Assembly (NCBI RefSeq): GCF_033898525.1
Contig: NZ_JAXAFJ010000004.1
Coordinates: forward strand, 186,001 to 250,000
Length of the DNA stretch: 64,000 nucleotides
Direction: 5' to 3'
Source of the DNA: Flaviflagellibacter rhizophilus
GTDB taxonomy: Bacteria; Pseudomonadota; Alphaproteobacteria; Rhizobiales; Methylopilaceae
Position 1 is the stretch's first letter, and each line of letters starts with the position of its first letter. The notes beneath the pieces are model-generated. The model searched no databases, had not been told where the DNA came from, and saw only the letters and a program-made list of their open reading frames with translations. Shown here piece after piece: positions 25,798 through 34,338 of the stretch. The position numbers were made by a program, and so were the translations under genes.

Positions 25798-28085
25798 ACC
25801 GAGGCCGCGCGAATGGCCTCCCACACCCGGGCCGGCGTGAGCGGCATGTCCAAAGTCCTCACACCCAGCGGCGCCAGCGCGTCGATCACGGCGTTGACCA
25901 AGGCCGGGGGAGCGCCGATGGCACCGGCTTCGCCCGCACCCTTGATGCCGAGAGGATTGGTGGTGCACGGCACGTTCTGCGTCGAGACATCGAAGAAGGG
26001 CAGGTCGTCGGCGCGCGGCAGGCCGTAGTCCATGAAGCTGCCCGAGAGCAGTTGGCCGGTCTCTTCGTCATAGACCAGATGCTCGGTCATGGCCTGACCG
26101 ATGCCCTGCGCGATGCCGCCATGGACCTGCCCGGCGAGGATGAGGGGGTTCAGCACGCGTCCGAAATCGTCCACCACCGTGAACCGCTCGATGTGGATGC
26201 GCCCGGTCTCGACCTCCACCGCGACCTCGCAGACATGGACCCCATTGGGGAAGGTGCCGGCCAGTTGCTCGAAGTCTCCGGTGCCTGAAATGCCGCCGGC
26301 ATGGGCGGCCACGTCCAGCAAGGACAGGTGCCGGTTGGTGCCCGCCAGTCGGAACAACCCGTCCTCGAAGGCTAGATGTTCCGGCGGCGCATCCAGCATC
26401 CGGGCCGCGTGCGCGCACGCCTCGGAAATCGCGGCCTCGGCCGCCAGCTTCAGCGCACCGCCGCCATGCACCATGGTGCGCGAAGCGACGGTGCCGCCTG
26501 CGGAGGGCATCGGCTGCGTGGTGTCCCCCGTGCGGACCTGGATGTGCTGGGGCTCGACGCCCAGCTTCTCCGCCAGCATCTGGACATAGGTCGTCTCGTG
26601 CCCTTGGCCGGTGGACTGGGTGCCGACATGCAGCACGACCTTGCCATCCGCTCCGATCTCGACGACCGCGCCTTCCTTGCCGGGAACTCCGGTGCGCTCG
26701 ACGTAATAGGCCATGCCGATGCCGCGCATGAGGCCATCGCCCGTGGCCGCTTTGCGTAGGCCGAAGCCGGACCAGTCCGCAGCTGCCATGCCGGCCCGCA
26801 TCACGCTTTCGAAATCGCCGGAATCGTAGACGAGCCCCGTTGCCGTGGTGAAGGGCATTTCGCCCGCGCCGATCATGTTGCGGGCGCGCAGATCGTCCGG
26901 CGCGAGGCCGAGTTCGCGCGCCGCATGGTCCACGAGCCGCTCGATCAGATAGGTCGCTTCCGGCCTGCCCGCCCCGCGATAGGCGTCCATCGGCGCATTG
27001 TTGGTGTAGGCGATGCGGACATCGGTCGCGACGACCGGGATGCGGTAGACGCCGGGCGCCATCGGGGGGCCAGCCAGCGTCGGGCAATACACGCCGAAAG
27101 CCGATAGCGCGCCGCCGCAGCTTGCCTGCGTTTCGACCGTCAGCGCGGTGAAGCGGCCCTCGCGGTCGACGCCAAGGCGGGCAAGGGAGCGGTTGTCACG
27201 GCCTTGCGTGTCGCTGAGAAAGGCTTCGGCGCGACTGGATTGCCAGCGCACGGGACGGCCGAGCGCACGCGCGGCATAGAGAACCAGCGCCTGCTCCGGA
27301 TAAGGCACTGCCTTCATGCCGAAGCCGCCACCGACATCGGGCGTGATGACGCGCAGCTTCTCCGGCGGGAGGCCGAACACCGCCTCGAAGAACCACGCCC
27401 GGAGCATATGGCTGCCCTGGCTGCCGGTGACGAGCGTGAAATCCCCGGTTTCCGCATCGTGCAAACCGATGGCGTTGCGGGGTTCGAGCGAACTGACGAC
27501 GATCCGGTTGTTGACCAATGCCAGCGAGATCACGCGCTCGGAGGCGGCCAGCGCCGCGTCGGCGGCTTCGAGATCGCCGATGCTCCAGTGCAGCGCAAGA
27601 TTGCCGGGCGCGTCCTCATAGAGCTGCGGGGCGCCGGGTGCGAACGCCGCATCCGGGACCACGACGGCCGGCAGCTCATCGACAACGATCTCCACGACCT
27701 CTGCCGCCTCTATCGCCGCCTGCGCGCTTTCCGCCACCACGAACGCCAGCGGTTCTCCAAGATAGCGCACCTTTCCGGTCGCAAGCAGCGGGCGGGGTGG
27801 CAAGGGCATGCGTCCGCCTTCGGCATGATCGAGCACGATGGTCACCGGCATTGTGCCAATTCCGTCTCGTGCGAGATCCTCCGCGGTAAAGACAGCCAGC
27901 ACGCCCGGCATTGCGCGCGCTGCTTCGGCATCCACCCCTTTCAGAACACCATGCGCCACGCTCGACCGAGCCAGTGCGGCATAGGCTTCCCCCTCGAAGC
28001 GGTAGTCATCGGTGTAGTGGCCCTGCCCCGTAATGAACCGGATGTCTTCCACACGCCGGAATGGCTGCCCAACGCCGAACTTCAT
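25794..28085 (-). CDS. Molybdenum hydroxylase large subunit (CoxL/xanthine dehydrogenase family, form II-like)
   Basis: Molybdopterin-binding subunit of 763 aa, normal for CoxL-type proteins. The cofactor loop reads AYRGAGRPE, the form II signature; the CO dehydrogenase motif AYRCSFR is absent, so CO oxidation is not expected. The molybdenum-site Glu is in GAGEAGAIGAPP near the C-terminus, and DVGGGFGMKAVPYPEQ is another family block. ATG 28085 follows GGAGGACACAGC. Its medium and small subunits lie on the opposite strand at 28818-30130, so the complex is made from a divergent pair of transcripts. The substrate is probably an N-heterocycle or aldehyde. Confidence 0.9.
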   Translation of the reverse strand: MKFGVGQPFRRVEDIRFITGQGHYTDDYRFEGEAYAALARSSVAHGVLKGVDAEAARAMPGVLAVFTAEDLARDGIGTMPVTIVLDHAEGGRMPLPPRPLLATGKVRYLGEPLAFVVAESAQAAIEAAEVVEIVVDELPAVVVPDAAFAPGAPQLYEDAPGNLALHWSIGDLEAADAALAASERVISLALVNNRIVVSSLEPRNAIGLHDAETGDFTLVTGSQGSHMLRAWFFEAVFGLPPEKLRVITPDVGGGFGMKAVPYPEQALVLYAARALGRPVRWQSSRAEAFLSDTQGRDNRSLARLGVDREGRFTALTVETQASCGGALSAFGVYCPTLAGPPMAPGVYRIPVVATDVRIAYTNNAPMDAYRGAGRPEATYLIERLVDHAARELGLAPDDLRARNMIGAGEMPFTTATGLVYDSGDFESVMRAGMAAADWSGFGLRKAATGDGLMRGIGMAYYVERTGVPGKEGAVVEIGADGKVVLHVGTQSTGQGHETTYVQMLAEKLGVEPQHIQVRTGDTTQPMPSAGGTVASRTMVHGGGALKLAAEAAISEACAHAARMLDAPPEHLAFEDGLFRLAGTNRHLSLLDVAAHAGGISGTGDFEQLAGTFPNGVHVCEVAVEVETGRIHIERFTVVDDFGRVLNPLILAGQVHGGIAQGIGQAMTEHLVYDEETGQLLSGSFMDYGLPRADDLPFFDVSTQNVPCTTNPLGIKGAGEAGAIGAPPALVNAVIDALAPLGVRTLDMPLTPARVWEAIRAASV

Positions 28086-28147
28086 GCTGTGTCCTCCGCA
28101 TCGCCTTATGCGAAATCCAGGCCAGCATGCCCCGCACGGCTGCAATG

Positions 28148-28168
28148 CGAAGTGATATGCGCATTGCC
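28148..28168 (+). promoter_or_regulatory. Operator-like palindrome, site B of five
   Basis: CGAAGTGATATGCGCATTGC matches the shared element. Locally it overlaps the perfect inverted repeat GCAATGCG-N10-CGCATTGC (28142-28167). It sits 62 bp before the CoxL start and 158 bp before coxG, in the divergent promoter region 28086-28326. A smaller repeat, CGCAT-N6-ATGCG, lies at 28097-28112. It is placed to control both directions. Confidence 0.6.
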
Positions 28169-28326
28169 TTGAAGACGGGCACACTGGACGATGTTACGGC
28201 ATTCTCCCGGAGATCGGAGCCATGTCCCGCCCGGGCGGGGCACGACAGAGGGATGGCATGCGGCTTGCAGTTTCAGGGGCGGGTTCCAAGAGCCGCCGGC
28301 TCTTCCTGCGCATAAGGACCGTTCCC

Positions 28327-28797
28327 GTGGACATGACAGGCCAGCAGCGCATCGAGGCGTCACGCGAGGACGTCTGGCGGGCCCTGAACGATCCGGATGT
28401 GCTGCGCCTTTGCATTCCCGGCTGCCAGGAGATCACAGCCCTGTCACCCACCGAGATGAAGGCGTCCGTCACCCTCAAGATCGGACCGATGAAGGCATCC
28501 TTTCTTGGGAATGTGACGCTGTCGGACATCGATGCGCCAAAGGGCTACCGTATCAGCGGGGAAGGCAAAGGCGGGGTGGCCGGCTACGCCAAAGGCGGCG
28601 CCCGCGTCTGGCTGGAGGAAGATGGCCGGGCGACGCTCCTGAACTACGAGGCGCAGGCCGATGTCGGGGGCAAAATCGCCCAACTCGGCGGGCGCCTGAT
28701 CGACAGCACCGCACGCAAACTCGCGGCCGAGTTCTTCGGAAAATTCGGCGAAGTGGTCGCACCCGCGACTGCCGACGTGGCAGACATCATTCCTTGA
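28327..28797 (+). CDS. coxG: CoxG-like SRPBCC protein (molybdenum hydroxylase accessory)
   Basis: A 156-aa carbon monoxide dehydrogenase subunit G-family protein. MTGQQRIEASREDVWRALND and VLRLCIPGC are the family start, and IGPMKASFLGNVTLSDIDA follows. GTG 28327 gives the family N-terminus (Met-Asp-Met-Thr-Gly) and follows AAGGA; ATG 28333 is the alternative. In carboxydotrophs CoxG anchors the hydroxylase to the membrane; in other operons it is assumed to recruit the enzyme. It heads the operon coxG, coxS, coxM, DUF1989. Confidence 0.87.
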   Translation: MDMTGQQRIEASREDVWRALNDPDVLRLCIPGCQEITALSPTEMKASVTLKIGPMKASFLGNVTLSDIDAPKGYRISGEGKGGVAGYAKGGARVWLEEDGRATLLNYEAQADVGGKIAQLGGRLIDSTARKLAAEFFGKFGEVVAPATADVADIIP

Positions 28798-28817
28798 ATC
28801 CGATGCAGGACCGCATG

Positions 28818-29303
28818 ATGTCCCCAATCAGCATGACCGTGAACGGCGTGCCCGTGTCGGCCGAGATCGACCCCCGTACCCTGCTCGTCCAGTTCCTACG
28901 GGATCATCTTCGGCTTACCGGCACGCATGTCGGCTGCGACACAAGCCAGTGCGGCGCCTGTCTGGTGCAGCTTGACGGCGCCGCGGTGAAGTCCTGCGCC
29001 GTTCTGGTGGTGCAGGCCTCCGGCCGAACGGTGACGACCATCGAAGGGCTGGCGGGGAGCGGAGCGCTGCATCCGATGCAGGAGGCCTTTCGGGAGCATC
29101 ACGGGCTGCAATGTGGGTTCTGCACTCCGGGAATGATCATGGCCGGCCTCGACATGGTCCGCCGTCATGGCCCCTTTCTGGAGGCCGATCAGGTGCGAAC
29201 CGAGCTGGAGGGCAATCTCTGCCGCTGCACCGGGTACCACAACATCGTCACGGCCATCATCGCCGGCGCCCGTGAGACGGCCATGCCGGCCACGCGGAGC
29301 TGA
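28818..29303 (+). CDS. coxS: Molybdenum hydroxylase small [2Fe-2S] subunit (CoxS-like)
   Basis: A 161-aa two-cluster iron-sulfur protein. The plant-ferredoxin-type cluster ligands are in VGCDTSQCGACLVQLDG and KSC; the second cluster is in QCGFCTPGM and LCRCTGY. It passes electrons from the molybdenum site to the FAD subunit. Several Met codons are possible (28803, 28815, 28818, 28833); 28818 has AGGA seven bases upstream and gives the normal length. It lies 20 bp after coxG and 2 bp before coxM. Confidence 0.93.
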   Translation: MSPISMTVNGVPVSAEIDPRTLLVQFLRDHLRLTGTHVGCDTSQCGACLVQLDGAAVKSCAVLVVQASGRTVTTIEGLAGSGALHPMQEAFREHHGLQCGFCTPGMIMAGLDMVRRHGPFLEADQVRTELEGNLCRCTGYHNIVTAIIAGARETAMPATRS

Positions 29304-29305
29304 GC

Positions 29306-30130
29306 ATGTTTGCGTTCACCTACCACAAGCCGGGAGACACAGGGCTCGCGGTGGAACTGGCAAGCCGCAACCCGGATGCGAAGTTCCTGGCCGGCGGGCA
29401 GACGCTGATACCGACCCTCAAGCAAAGGCTCGCTGCGCCCTCGGACCTCGTGGACCTGGGCGCGCTCGGTGATCTTCGGGGCATTTCGGTCTGCGACGAG
29501 GGTGTCCTCGTGGGCGCCATGACGCCGCATGAGGCTGTGGCATCCTCGCCTCTGATGAAAGCCCACATACCCGCTCTTGCGGACTTGGCCGGCCTGATCG
29601 GCGATCCGGCCGTCCGCCAGCTCGGGACCCTCGGCGGCTCTGTTGCCAACAGCGATCCCTCGGCAGATTACCCCGCCGCCTGCCTCGCGCTCGGTGCCAC
29701 GGTGATCACGGACCGCCGTCGCATTGCAGCAGCCGATTTCTTCCTCGGCCTGTTCGAGACGGCTCTTGAGCCCTCCGAACTGATCACCGCGATTGTGTTT
29801 CCCGCTCCGCAAGGCGCCGCCTACACGAAGTTCCGCAATCCGGCTTCGCGCTACGCCATGGCCGGCGTCTTCATCGTGCGCGGCACGGAGGATGTGCGCG
29901 TTGCCGTCACCGGCGTCAGCGGCGATGGTGTGTTTCGCTGGCAGGAGGCCGAGGCGGCACTGGCGACCGACTTCAGCGAGGCTGCACTTGGCGATATCGT
30001 GCTTCCGGCAGAGGGCATGATCTCCGACATGCACGGCACCGGCGCTTACAGGGCGCATCTCGCAAGCGTGATGGCACGTCTGGCGGTGCGGCGGATGGGT
30101 GTATCGCCATGGCCTGAGCAACCCCTCTAG
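29306..30130 (+). CDS. coxM: Molybdenum hydroxylase FAD-binding medium subunit (CoxM-like)
   Basis: A 274-aa FAD subunit. The two flavin-binding motifs are AGGQTLIPTLKQRL (residues about 30-43) and LGGSVANSDPSADYPAA (about 109-125). A CO dehydrogenase C-terminal domain follows. It oxidises the iron-sulfur subunit and passes electrons to an external acceptor. It follows coxS after 2 bp and precedes the DUF1989 gene by 12 bp, all on one strand. Confidence 0.92.
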   Translation: MFAFTYHKPGDTGLAVELASRNPDAKFLAGGQTLIPTLKQRLAAPSDLVDLGALGDLRGISVCDEGVLVGAMTPHEAVASSPLMKAHIPALADLAGLIGDPAVRQLGTLGGSVANSDPSADYPAACLALGATVITDRRRIAAADFFLGLFETALEPSELITAIVFPAPQGAAYTKFRNPASRYAMAGVFIVRGTEDVRVAVTGVSGDGVFRWQEAEAALATDFSEAALGDIVLPAEGMISDMHGTGAYRAHLASVMARLAVRRMGVSPWPEQPL

Positions 30131-30142
30131 AGAGGACGGAAG

Positions 30143-30760
30143 ATGAACCATGAACCCGCAGGAGCGATCCTCAGCGATGAGATCCTTCCCCCGCGCGCCT
30201 ATTGGCACCGCCGCCTCGCAAGGGGCGAGGTGCTGCGCATCATCGACTTGGAAGGGTGCCAGGCGGTGGATACCCTGTTCTACGACGCGGAGCAGCCTTC
30301 GGCTCGCTACAATGCGCCAAACACGATGAAGCTTGCCGGCAGCGTCTATCTGTCCAAAGGCTGCGTGCTCTACGACAACCTTGCCGAACCGCTTGTGACG
30401 ATGATCGAGGACACCGTCGGCCGGCACGATACCCTGGCTGGGGCCTGCAGCCGGGAGATCAACCAGATCCGCTACGGCCGGCCGGGCGATCTCAGCTGCC
30501 GGGACAACTTCATCTCGGCCCTGCGCGAACTCGGCATGGACGAGCGCGACATTCCGCCAAACGTCAACTTCTTCATGCACGTGCCGGTGGACGGAAGCGG
30601 TGGACTGACCATCGCCGACGGAATTTCAAAGCCGGGCGACTATGTCGATCTCCGCGCCGAGAAAGACGTGATCGTCGTGATCTCCAATTGTCCGCAGGAG
30701 TTGAACCCGTGCTGCGGCGGCAGCCCCTCGCCGATCCGCCTCACGGTCTGGCAACCCTGA
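30143..30760 (+). CDS. DUF1989 (urea carboxylase-associated) family protein
   Basis: A 205-aa DUF1989 protein. Family features include RIIDLEGCQAVDTLFYDA, TMKLAGSVYLSKGC and the Cys-rich C-terminal block SNCPQELNPCCGG, presumably a metal site. Some relatives form the two-subunit carboxyguanidine deiminase; here there is one copy and no biotin carboxylase nearby, so another C-N bond hydrolysis is more likely. Its position directly after coxM (ribosome site AGAGAGGACGGAAG) suggests it acts on the product of the molybdenum hydroxylase. The exact reaction is unknown. Confidence 0.82.
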   Translation: MNHEPAGAILSDEILPPRAYWHRRLARGEVLRIIDLEGCQAVDTLFYDAEQPSARYNAPNTMKLAGSVYLSKGCVLYDNLAEPLVTMIEDTVGRHDTLAGACSREINQIRYGRPGDLSCRDNFISALRELGMDERDIPPNVNFFMHVPVDGSGGLTIADGISKPGDYVDLRAEKDVIVVISNCPQELNPCCGGSPSPIRLTVWQP

Positions 30761-30774
30761 GCCATCCCCGCGCC

Positions 30775-31473
30775 TTAACTGTTGGGTGCCGGCAGGTGCG
30801 GCCTTCTACGCGACATGATGATCTCGGCCAGTATCGCCGTGGCGATTTCCGCAGGCGACACCGCATCGATGTCCAGCCCTATCGGTGCACTGATGCGGCC
30901 GAGTTCTGCACTGTCGAAGCCAAGCAGGCGCAGGCGCTCCAGCCGGCTTGCATGGGTGCGGCGGCTTCCGAGCGCGCCGACATAGAAGCACCCGGCCCGC
31001 AAACCGGCGGCGAGAGGTAAATCGTCGATGCGCGGTTCATGCGAGAGCGCCGCGACGGCGGTGAAGCGATCAAGAGGACGATCGGCGAGGACACTCTCAG
31101 GCCATTCGGCGAGCACCTCCTGACCGGGGAACCGCTCCGAGGTCGCAAAGCCTTGCCGAGGATCGACCAAGGTAACCTCGAGCCCGACCAGCCTCGCCAT
31201 CGGGACCAGGCTTTGCGCGATATGGACCGCGCCGACGATCATCAGCCTGGGCGGAGGATTCTGGATGTTCGCGAAGATCCCGCCTTCGACGTCCTTGAGG
31301 AGCATCGAGCGGCCGGAGAGGAAGAGGGGCGCAAGCACCTGGCCCATGGCGTCGTCGGCAAGCTCGTCCTCCCGCACCACGCGCGATGAGCCGGTATCGA
31401 GTTCGGTGACGAGCGCTACGGCAAGGCGCTCACGGCGGGCTTTCGCCACCGCCTCCAGCACATCGCGGCGCAT
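30775..31473 (-). CDS. XdhC-like C-terminal (Rossmann) protein, molybdenum cofactor maturation
   Basis: A 232-aa XdhC_C-type protein. The Rossmann segment is RLMIVGAVHIAQSLVPMARL, followed by VTLVDPRQGF and the family end SAPIGLDIDAVSPAEIATAI. XdhC-type proteins bind molybdenum cofactor, favour its sulfuration and insert it into xanthine dehydrogenase-like enzymes. ATG 31473 overlaps the upstream stop (ATGA). The function is split over two proteins here: this Rossmann part and the 107-aa CoxI-like domain upstream. It converges on the DUF1989 gene with a 14-bp gap. Confidence 0.85.
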   Translation of the reverse strand: MRRDVLEAVAKARRERLAVALVTELDTGSSRVVREDELADDAMGQVLAPLFLSGRSMLLKDVEGGIFANIQNPPPRLMIVGAVHIAQSLVPMARLVGLEVTLVDPRQGFATSERFPGQEVLAEWPESVLADRPLDRFTAVAALSHEPRIDDLPLAAGLRAGCFYVGALGSRRTHASRLERLRLLGFDSAELGRISAPIGLDIDAVSPAEIATAILAEIIMSRRRPHLPAPNS

Positions 31474-31796
31474 CAGGTCACCGGATCGATGAAGATGCGG
31501 ATGCTCCCGCCGCACGACAGGCCGGAGCGCCAGGCGGTTTCATCCGCGACGCCGAATTCAACCATTCGCGGTTGCCCGCTCGCGATCACGTCGGCTGCCT
31601 CTGCCACGACATCGCCTTCCACGCAGCCCCCCGACACCGAGCCTTCAAAATTGCCGTCGGCATCGATGACGAGGTGGCTGCCAACTGGCCGCGGTGCCGA
31701 GCCCCAGGTCTCGATGACGGTGGCGATGGCAACAGCCCGCCCGGAGGCCAACCATGACCCGGCCGTCAAAAGCACATCATCCGCAGACCCGCTCAT
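31473..31796 (-). CDS. XdhC/CoxI N-terminal domain protein
   Basis: A short 107-aa XdhC_CoxI domain protein: AIATVIETWGSAPRPVGSHL, then the hallmark GSVSGGCVEGDVVAEA with its conserved Cys, and SGLSCGGSIRIFID. It is co-translated with the Rossmann partner through an ATGA overlap. Together they should load sulfurated molybdenum cofactor into one or both of the hydroxylases encoded nearby. Single-protein XdhC is more common than this split form, although split pairs are known in Cox clusters. Confidence 0.87.
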   Translation of the reverse strand: MSGSADDVLLTAGSWLASGRAVAIATVIETWGSAPRPVGSHLVIDADGNFEGSVSGGCVEGDVVAEAADVIASGQPRMVEFGVADETAWRSGLSCGGSIRIFIDPVT

Positions 31797-32131
31797 GAAA
31801 ACACTCCTGCACCGACATCGCCCCGTCAGCGTAAAGGCCCTGCCTCCATCTATCCAGCACTGACCGTGCCAGCCGAACGGAAGCCGCCTGCGGCTACGAT
31901 GCCCAATCTGTAATCAGGCACGTGGGCTGGCCGCACCATTTCCGCAGCCGATGCCGGCCTCCGATCAGCGATGCTTGCCTTAGGGACGGGCAACTCAACA
32001 ACGGCATCCACGCGTCCGAACTCGGGTGGCACACCGATTGCATAAGGAAATGCGAATAACACTTCGTTATTTTCCTAGCCTGAGGCCCGGTCAATGCTGC
32101 CCGTCTCCGACACCAAGTTTGCGGCGTGCCG
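31797..32131. promoter_or_regulatory. Divergent intergenic region between xdhC pair and alpha/beta hydrolase
   Basis: These 335 bp hold no supported gene. The right part (32040-32080) is AT-rich, contains shared operator-like site C at 32046-32066 and a second overlapping repeat, AATAAC-N5-GTTATT. Nothing was recognised at 31800-32030, apart from short minus-strand frames with no family resemblance. Confidence 0.45.
32046..32066 (-). promoter_or_regulatory. Operator-like palindrome, site C of five
   Basis: Read on the minus strand, CGAAGTGTTATTCGCATTTC. It differs from site B at only three positions over 21 bp. It lies 65 bp upstream of the hydrolase start and 249 bp upstream of the XdhC-type pair, in an AT-rich promoter-like stretch. 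Confidence 0.6.
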
Positions 32132-33007
32132 ATGAGCTCGCAGAACCCGGCATCGTCGCCATGGGACCGCTGGGCCAGCCTTGGCCAGGCGGAACGGGAT
32201 GCCGCCTACAACAACAACGCGGCCGTGGCCGACAGCCCGGCACTGATCGAGGCGCGGAATGCCGCCTCGGCCATCTGGCGGAATGCGCATCCTCAAGGGC
32301 TCGACGTAGCCTACGGACATGGGGAGCGCACGGCGTTCGATCTTTATCCCGCCGCCGACCCCTCAGCGCCGTGCCTCGTCTTCATCCATGGCGGCTACTG
32401 GCAGAAAAACTCTCGCGAGAACTTCGCAGCCTATGCGGAAGGGCTGGCGCGCTCGGGCTGGTCCGTCGCCATGCCCAGCCACACACTGGCGCCTGAGGCC
32501 AGCCTCACCCAGATCGCCGCCGAGATCCGCGAGGCGCTCGACTGGCTCGCCTCCTCAGGCCCGGCCAATGGCATCTCCGGGCCCCTGGTGCTGTCAGGCT
32601 GGTCGGCCGGCGCCCAGCTTGCGGCCCTGCATCTGGACCATCCGGCTGTCACAGCCGGCCTTGCGATCTCCGGCGTCTACGAGCTCGCGCCCCTGCGCGA
32701 CACGTTCCTGAACCAGGCCCTGCGCCTGACCGACGACGAGATTGCCACGCTCTCGCCGCTGCGCCGTCCGGTCTGCCTCAAGCCGATGGCCATTGCCTAT
32801 GGCTGCGACGAACTGCCGGCTCTCGTGCACGACTCGCTTCGCCTTCACCAGCTCCGCGAACAGGCAAGCGCACCCGGCGCCCTCATCGCCCTGCCCGGTG
32901 CCGACCACTTCACCGTGCTCGACCAGTTCCGCACCCTCGACGGAGTGCTGGTGCGCGCCGCCAAGGAAGTCCTGGCCCTCGCTCGCAAGGGAAAAGCGGC
33001 GGCCTGA
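32132..33007 (+). CDS. Alpha/beta hydrolase, arylformamidase-like
   Basis: A 291-aa hydrolase with the oxyanion-hole motif FIHGGYWQ, nucleophile elbow GWSAGAQL and a late His in GADHFTVLDQF. The HGGYW motif is typical of kynurenine-formamidase-like and related amide or carbamate hydrolases. ATG 32132 was chosen over GTG 32126 two codons upstream; neither has a strong ribosome site. It is the first gene before a Liv-type ABC transporter, 53 bp away, so it probably hydrolyses the imported compound or a product of it. The specificity is unknown. Confidence 0.82.
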   Translation: MSSQNPASSPWDRWASLGQAERDAAYNNNAAVADSPALIEARNAASAIWRNAHPQGLDVAYGHGERTAFDLYPAADPSAPCLVFIHGGYWQKNSRENFAAYAEGLARSGWSVAMPSHTLAPEASLTQIAAEIREALDWLASSGPANGISGPLVLSGWSAGAQLAALHLDHPAVTAGLAISGVYELAPLRDTFLNQALRLTDDEIATLSPLRRPVCLKPMAIAYGCDELPALVHDSLRLHQLREQASAPGALIALPGADHFTVLDQFRTLDGVLVRAAKEVLALARKGKAAA

Positions 33008-33060
33008 CCGCTGCCGCGCGAGCAACCACGGATCACACACACCGCCTACTGGAGACCCGG

Positions 33061-34215
33061 ATGACCACTTCAAAAATTGTCTGCACGACTGCTTTGGCCC
33101 TCCTGATGCTTGGAGGCACCGCCTTCGCGCAGGATGTGATCAAGATTGGCGTCAACCAGCCGCTGACCGGGCCGTTCGCGGCGTCCGGAGCCTATGTTGT
33201 GAACGGCGCGCGCATTGCGGCGGACGAGATCAACGCCAAGGGTGGCGTGCTCGGCAAGCAGATCCAATTGATAGTGGAGGACAACAAGTCCAACCCGACA
33301 GAGGCCGCGGCGGTCGCCGAGAAGCTCATCACCAGCGACAAGACGCCCGTATTGCTCGGAGCCTGGGGCTCCAGCCTGACACTGGCGGTCATGCCGAAGC
33401 TGGAAGAATACGAGGTGCCGATGCTGGTCGAAACCTCCTCCTCCGGCAAGATCACCACCTCCGGCAACCCATTCGTCTTCCGCATCTCGCCGCCCTCCGC
33501 CCTCGAGGCCGAGTCCTTTGCACCGATGATCGAGAAGATCGGCGTGAAGAAGGTCGACTTCCTGGTCATCAACAATGACTGGGGACGCGGCGCCGCCGCC
33601 GACTTTGGCAAGCTGCTGAAGGAGAAGGGAGTCGAGGTCGGCCTGACGGAGACCATGGATGCGTCCGCGCAGGACATGAGCGCCCAGCTGGCCAAGATCA
33701 AAAGCACCGATGCCGACACCATCATGATCACGGCGGCGGTGGACCAGCTGACGCTCGTGTTCAAGCAGATGGCCTCCATGGGCCTCAAGAAGCGCGTCAT
33801 CACCACGGGCGGCTCGCAGAACCCGGATCAGCTGATCGCCCAGGCCGGCGCGGCGACCGAAGGCACGATGCACCTCACGACCTTCCTGCCCTGGGTGCCT
33901 ACCGCTACACCCGATCCGAAGGCCACCGAGTACTTCATCAGCGAGTGGAACAAGCGCGGCTATCCCTTCGCCGGCACCACCGAGAGCTTCCGTGGCTATG
34001 ACGGAATCCGCGCCATCGCGGCGGCCATCGAACAGGGCGGCTCGGCCGAGCCCGCGGCCATCAAGGAGGGTTTCTGGAAAGTCGACATGATGGGTCTGAA
34101 CGGCCCGATCAAGTTCCAGAAGTCCGGACCGGCAGGCAGCGAAAGCGGCCAGAGCAAGCCGCAGGTCTACCTGATCAAGATCGCCGACGGGAAGGTCGGC
34201 GAGGTCAAGCTCTGA
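33061..34215 (+). CDS. Branched-chain amino acid-type ABC substrate-binding protein
   Basis: Periplasmic binding protein of 384 aa with a signal peptide ending near residue 23 (LGGTAFAQ). The mature start DVIKIGVNQPLTGPFAASGA and the segment EINAKGGVLGKQIQLIVEDN are typical of the LivJ/LivK type I binding fold. This family binds amino acids, amides, urea and many aromatic or heterocyclic acids. It is first in an order of binding protein, LivH, LivM, LivG, LivF, with a hairpin between it and livH. Confidence 0.9.
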   Translation: MTTSKIVCTTALALLMLGGTAFAQDVIKIGVNQPLTGPFAASGAYVVNGARIAADEINAKGGVLGKQIQLIVEDNKSNPTEAAAVAEKLITSDKTPVLLGAWGSSLTLAVMPKLEEYEVPMLVETSSSGKITTSGNPFVFRISPPSALEAESFAPMIEKIGVKKVDFLVINNDWGRGAAADFGKLLKEKGVEVGLTETMDASAQDMSAQLAKIKSTDADTIMITAAVDQLTLVFKQMASMGLKKRVITTGGSQNPDQLIAQAGAATEGTMHLTTFLPWVPTATPDPKATEYFISEWNKRGYPFAGTTESFRGYDGIRAIAAAIEQGGSAEPAAIKEGFWKVDMMGLNGPIKFQKSGPAGSESGQSKPQVYLIKIADGKVGEVKL

Positions 34216-34230
34216 GCTAGAGCCCTGCAC

Positions 34231-34260
34231 GGGTGGAACGGGCCCCGGCCGCTTCCACCC
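34231..34260 (+). terminator. Hairpin between livK-like and livH genes
   Basis: GGGTGGAA and TTCCACCC form a perfect 8-bp stem around a GC-rich 14-nt interior that can itself fold. It starts 15 bp after the binding-protein stop. No T-tract follows, so a role in mRNA stability or partial termination is likelier than full termination. Confidence 0.6.
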
Positions 34261-34338
34261 GGCTGGCACGCTCTCTGCACACCACCCCAGTTCGGCCGAC
34301 GCGCCGGAAGAAGATCGTTCCGATACGGAGCCGGCAAC

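Noticed and set aside
25794..30130. Aerobic CO dehydrogenase
   Set aside because: The large subunit has AYRGAGR, not the AYRCSFR motif with the catalytic Cys of form I enzymes; the second set has PYRGVAR. Neither supports CO oxidation.
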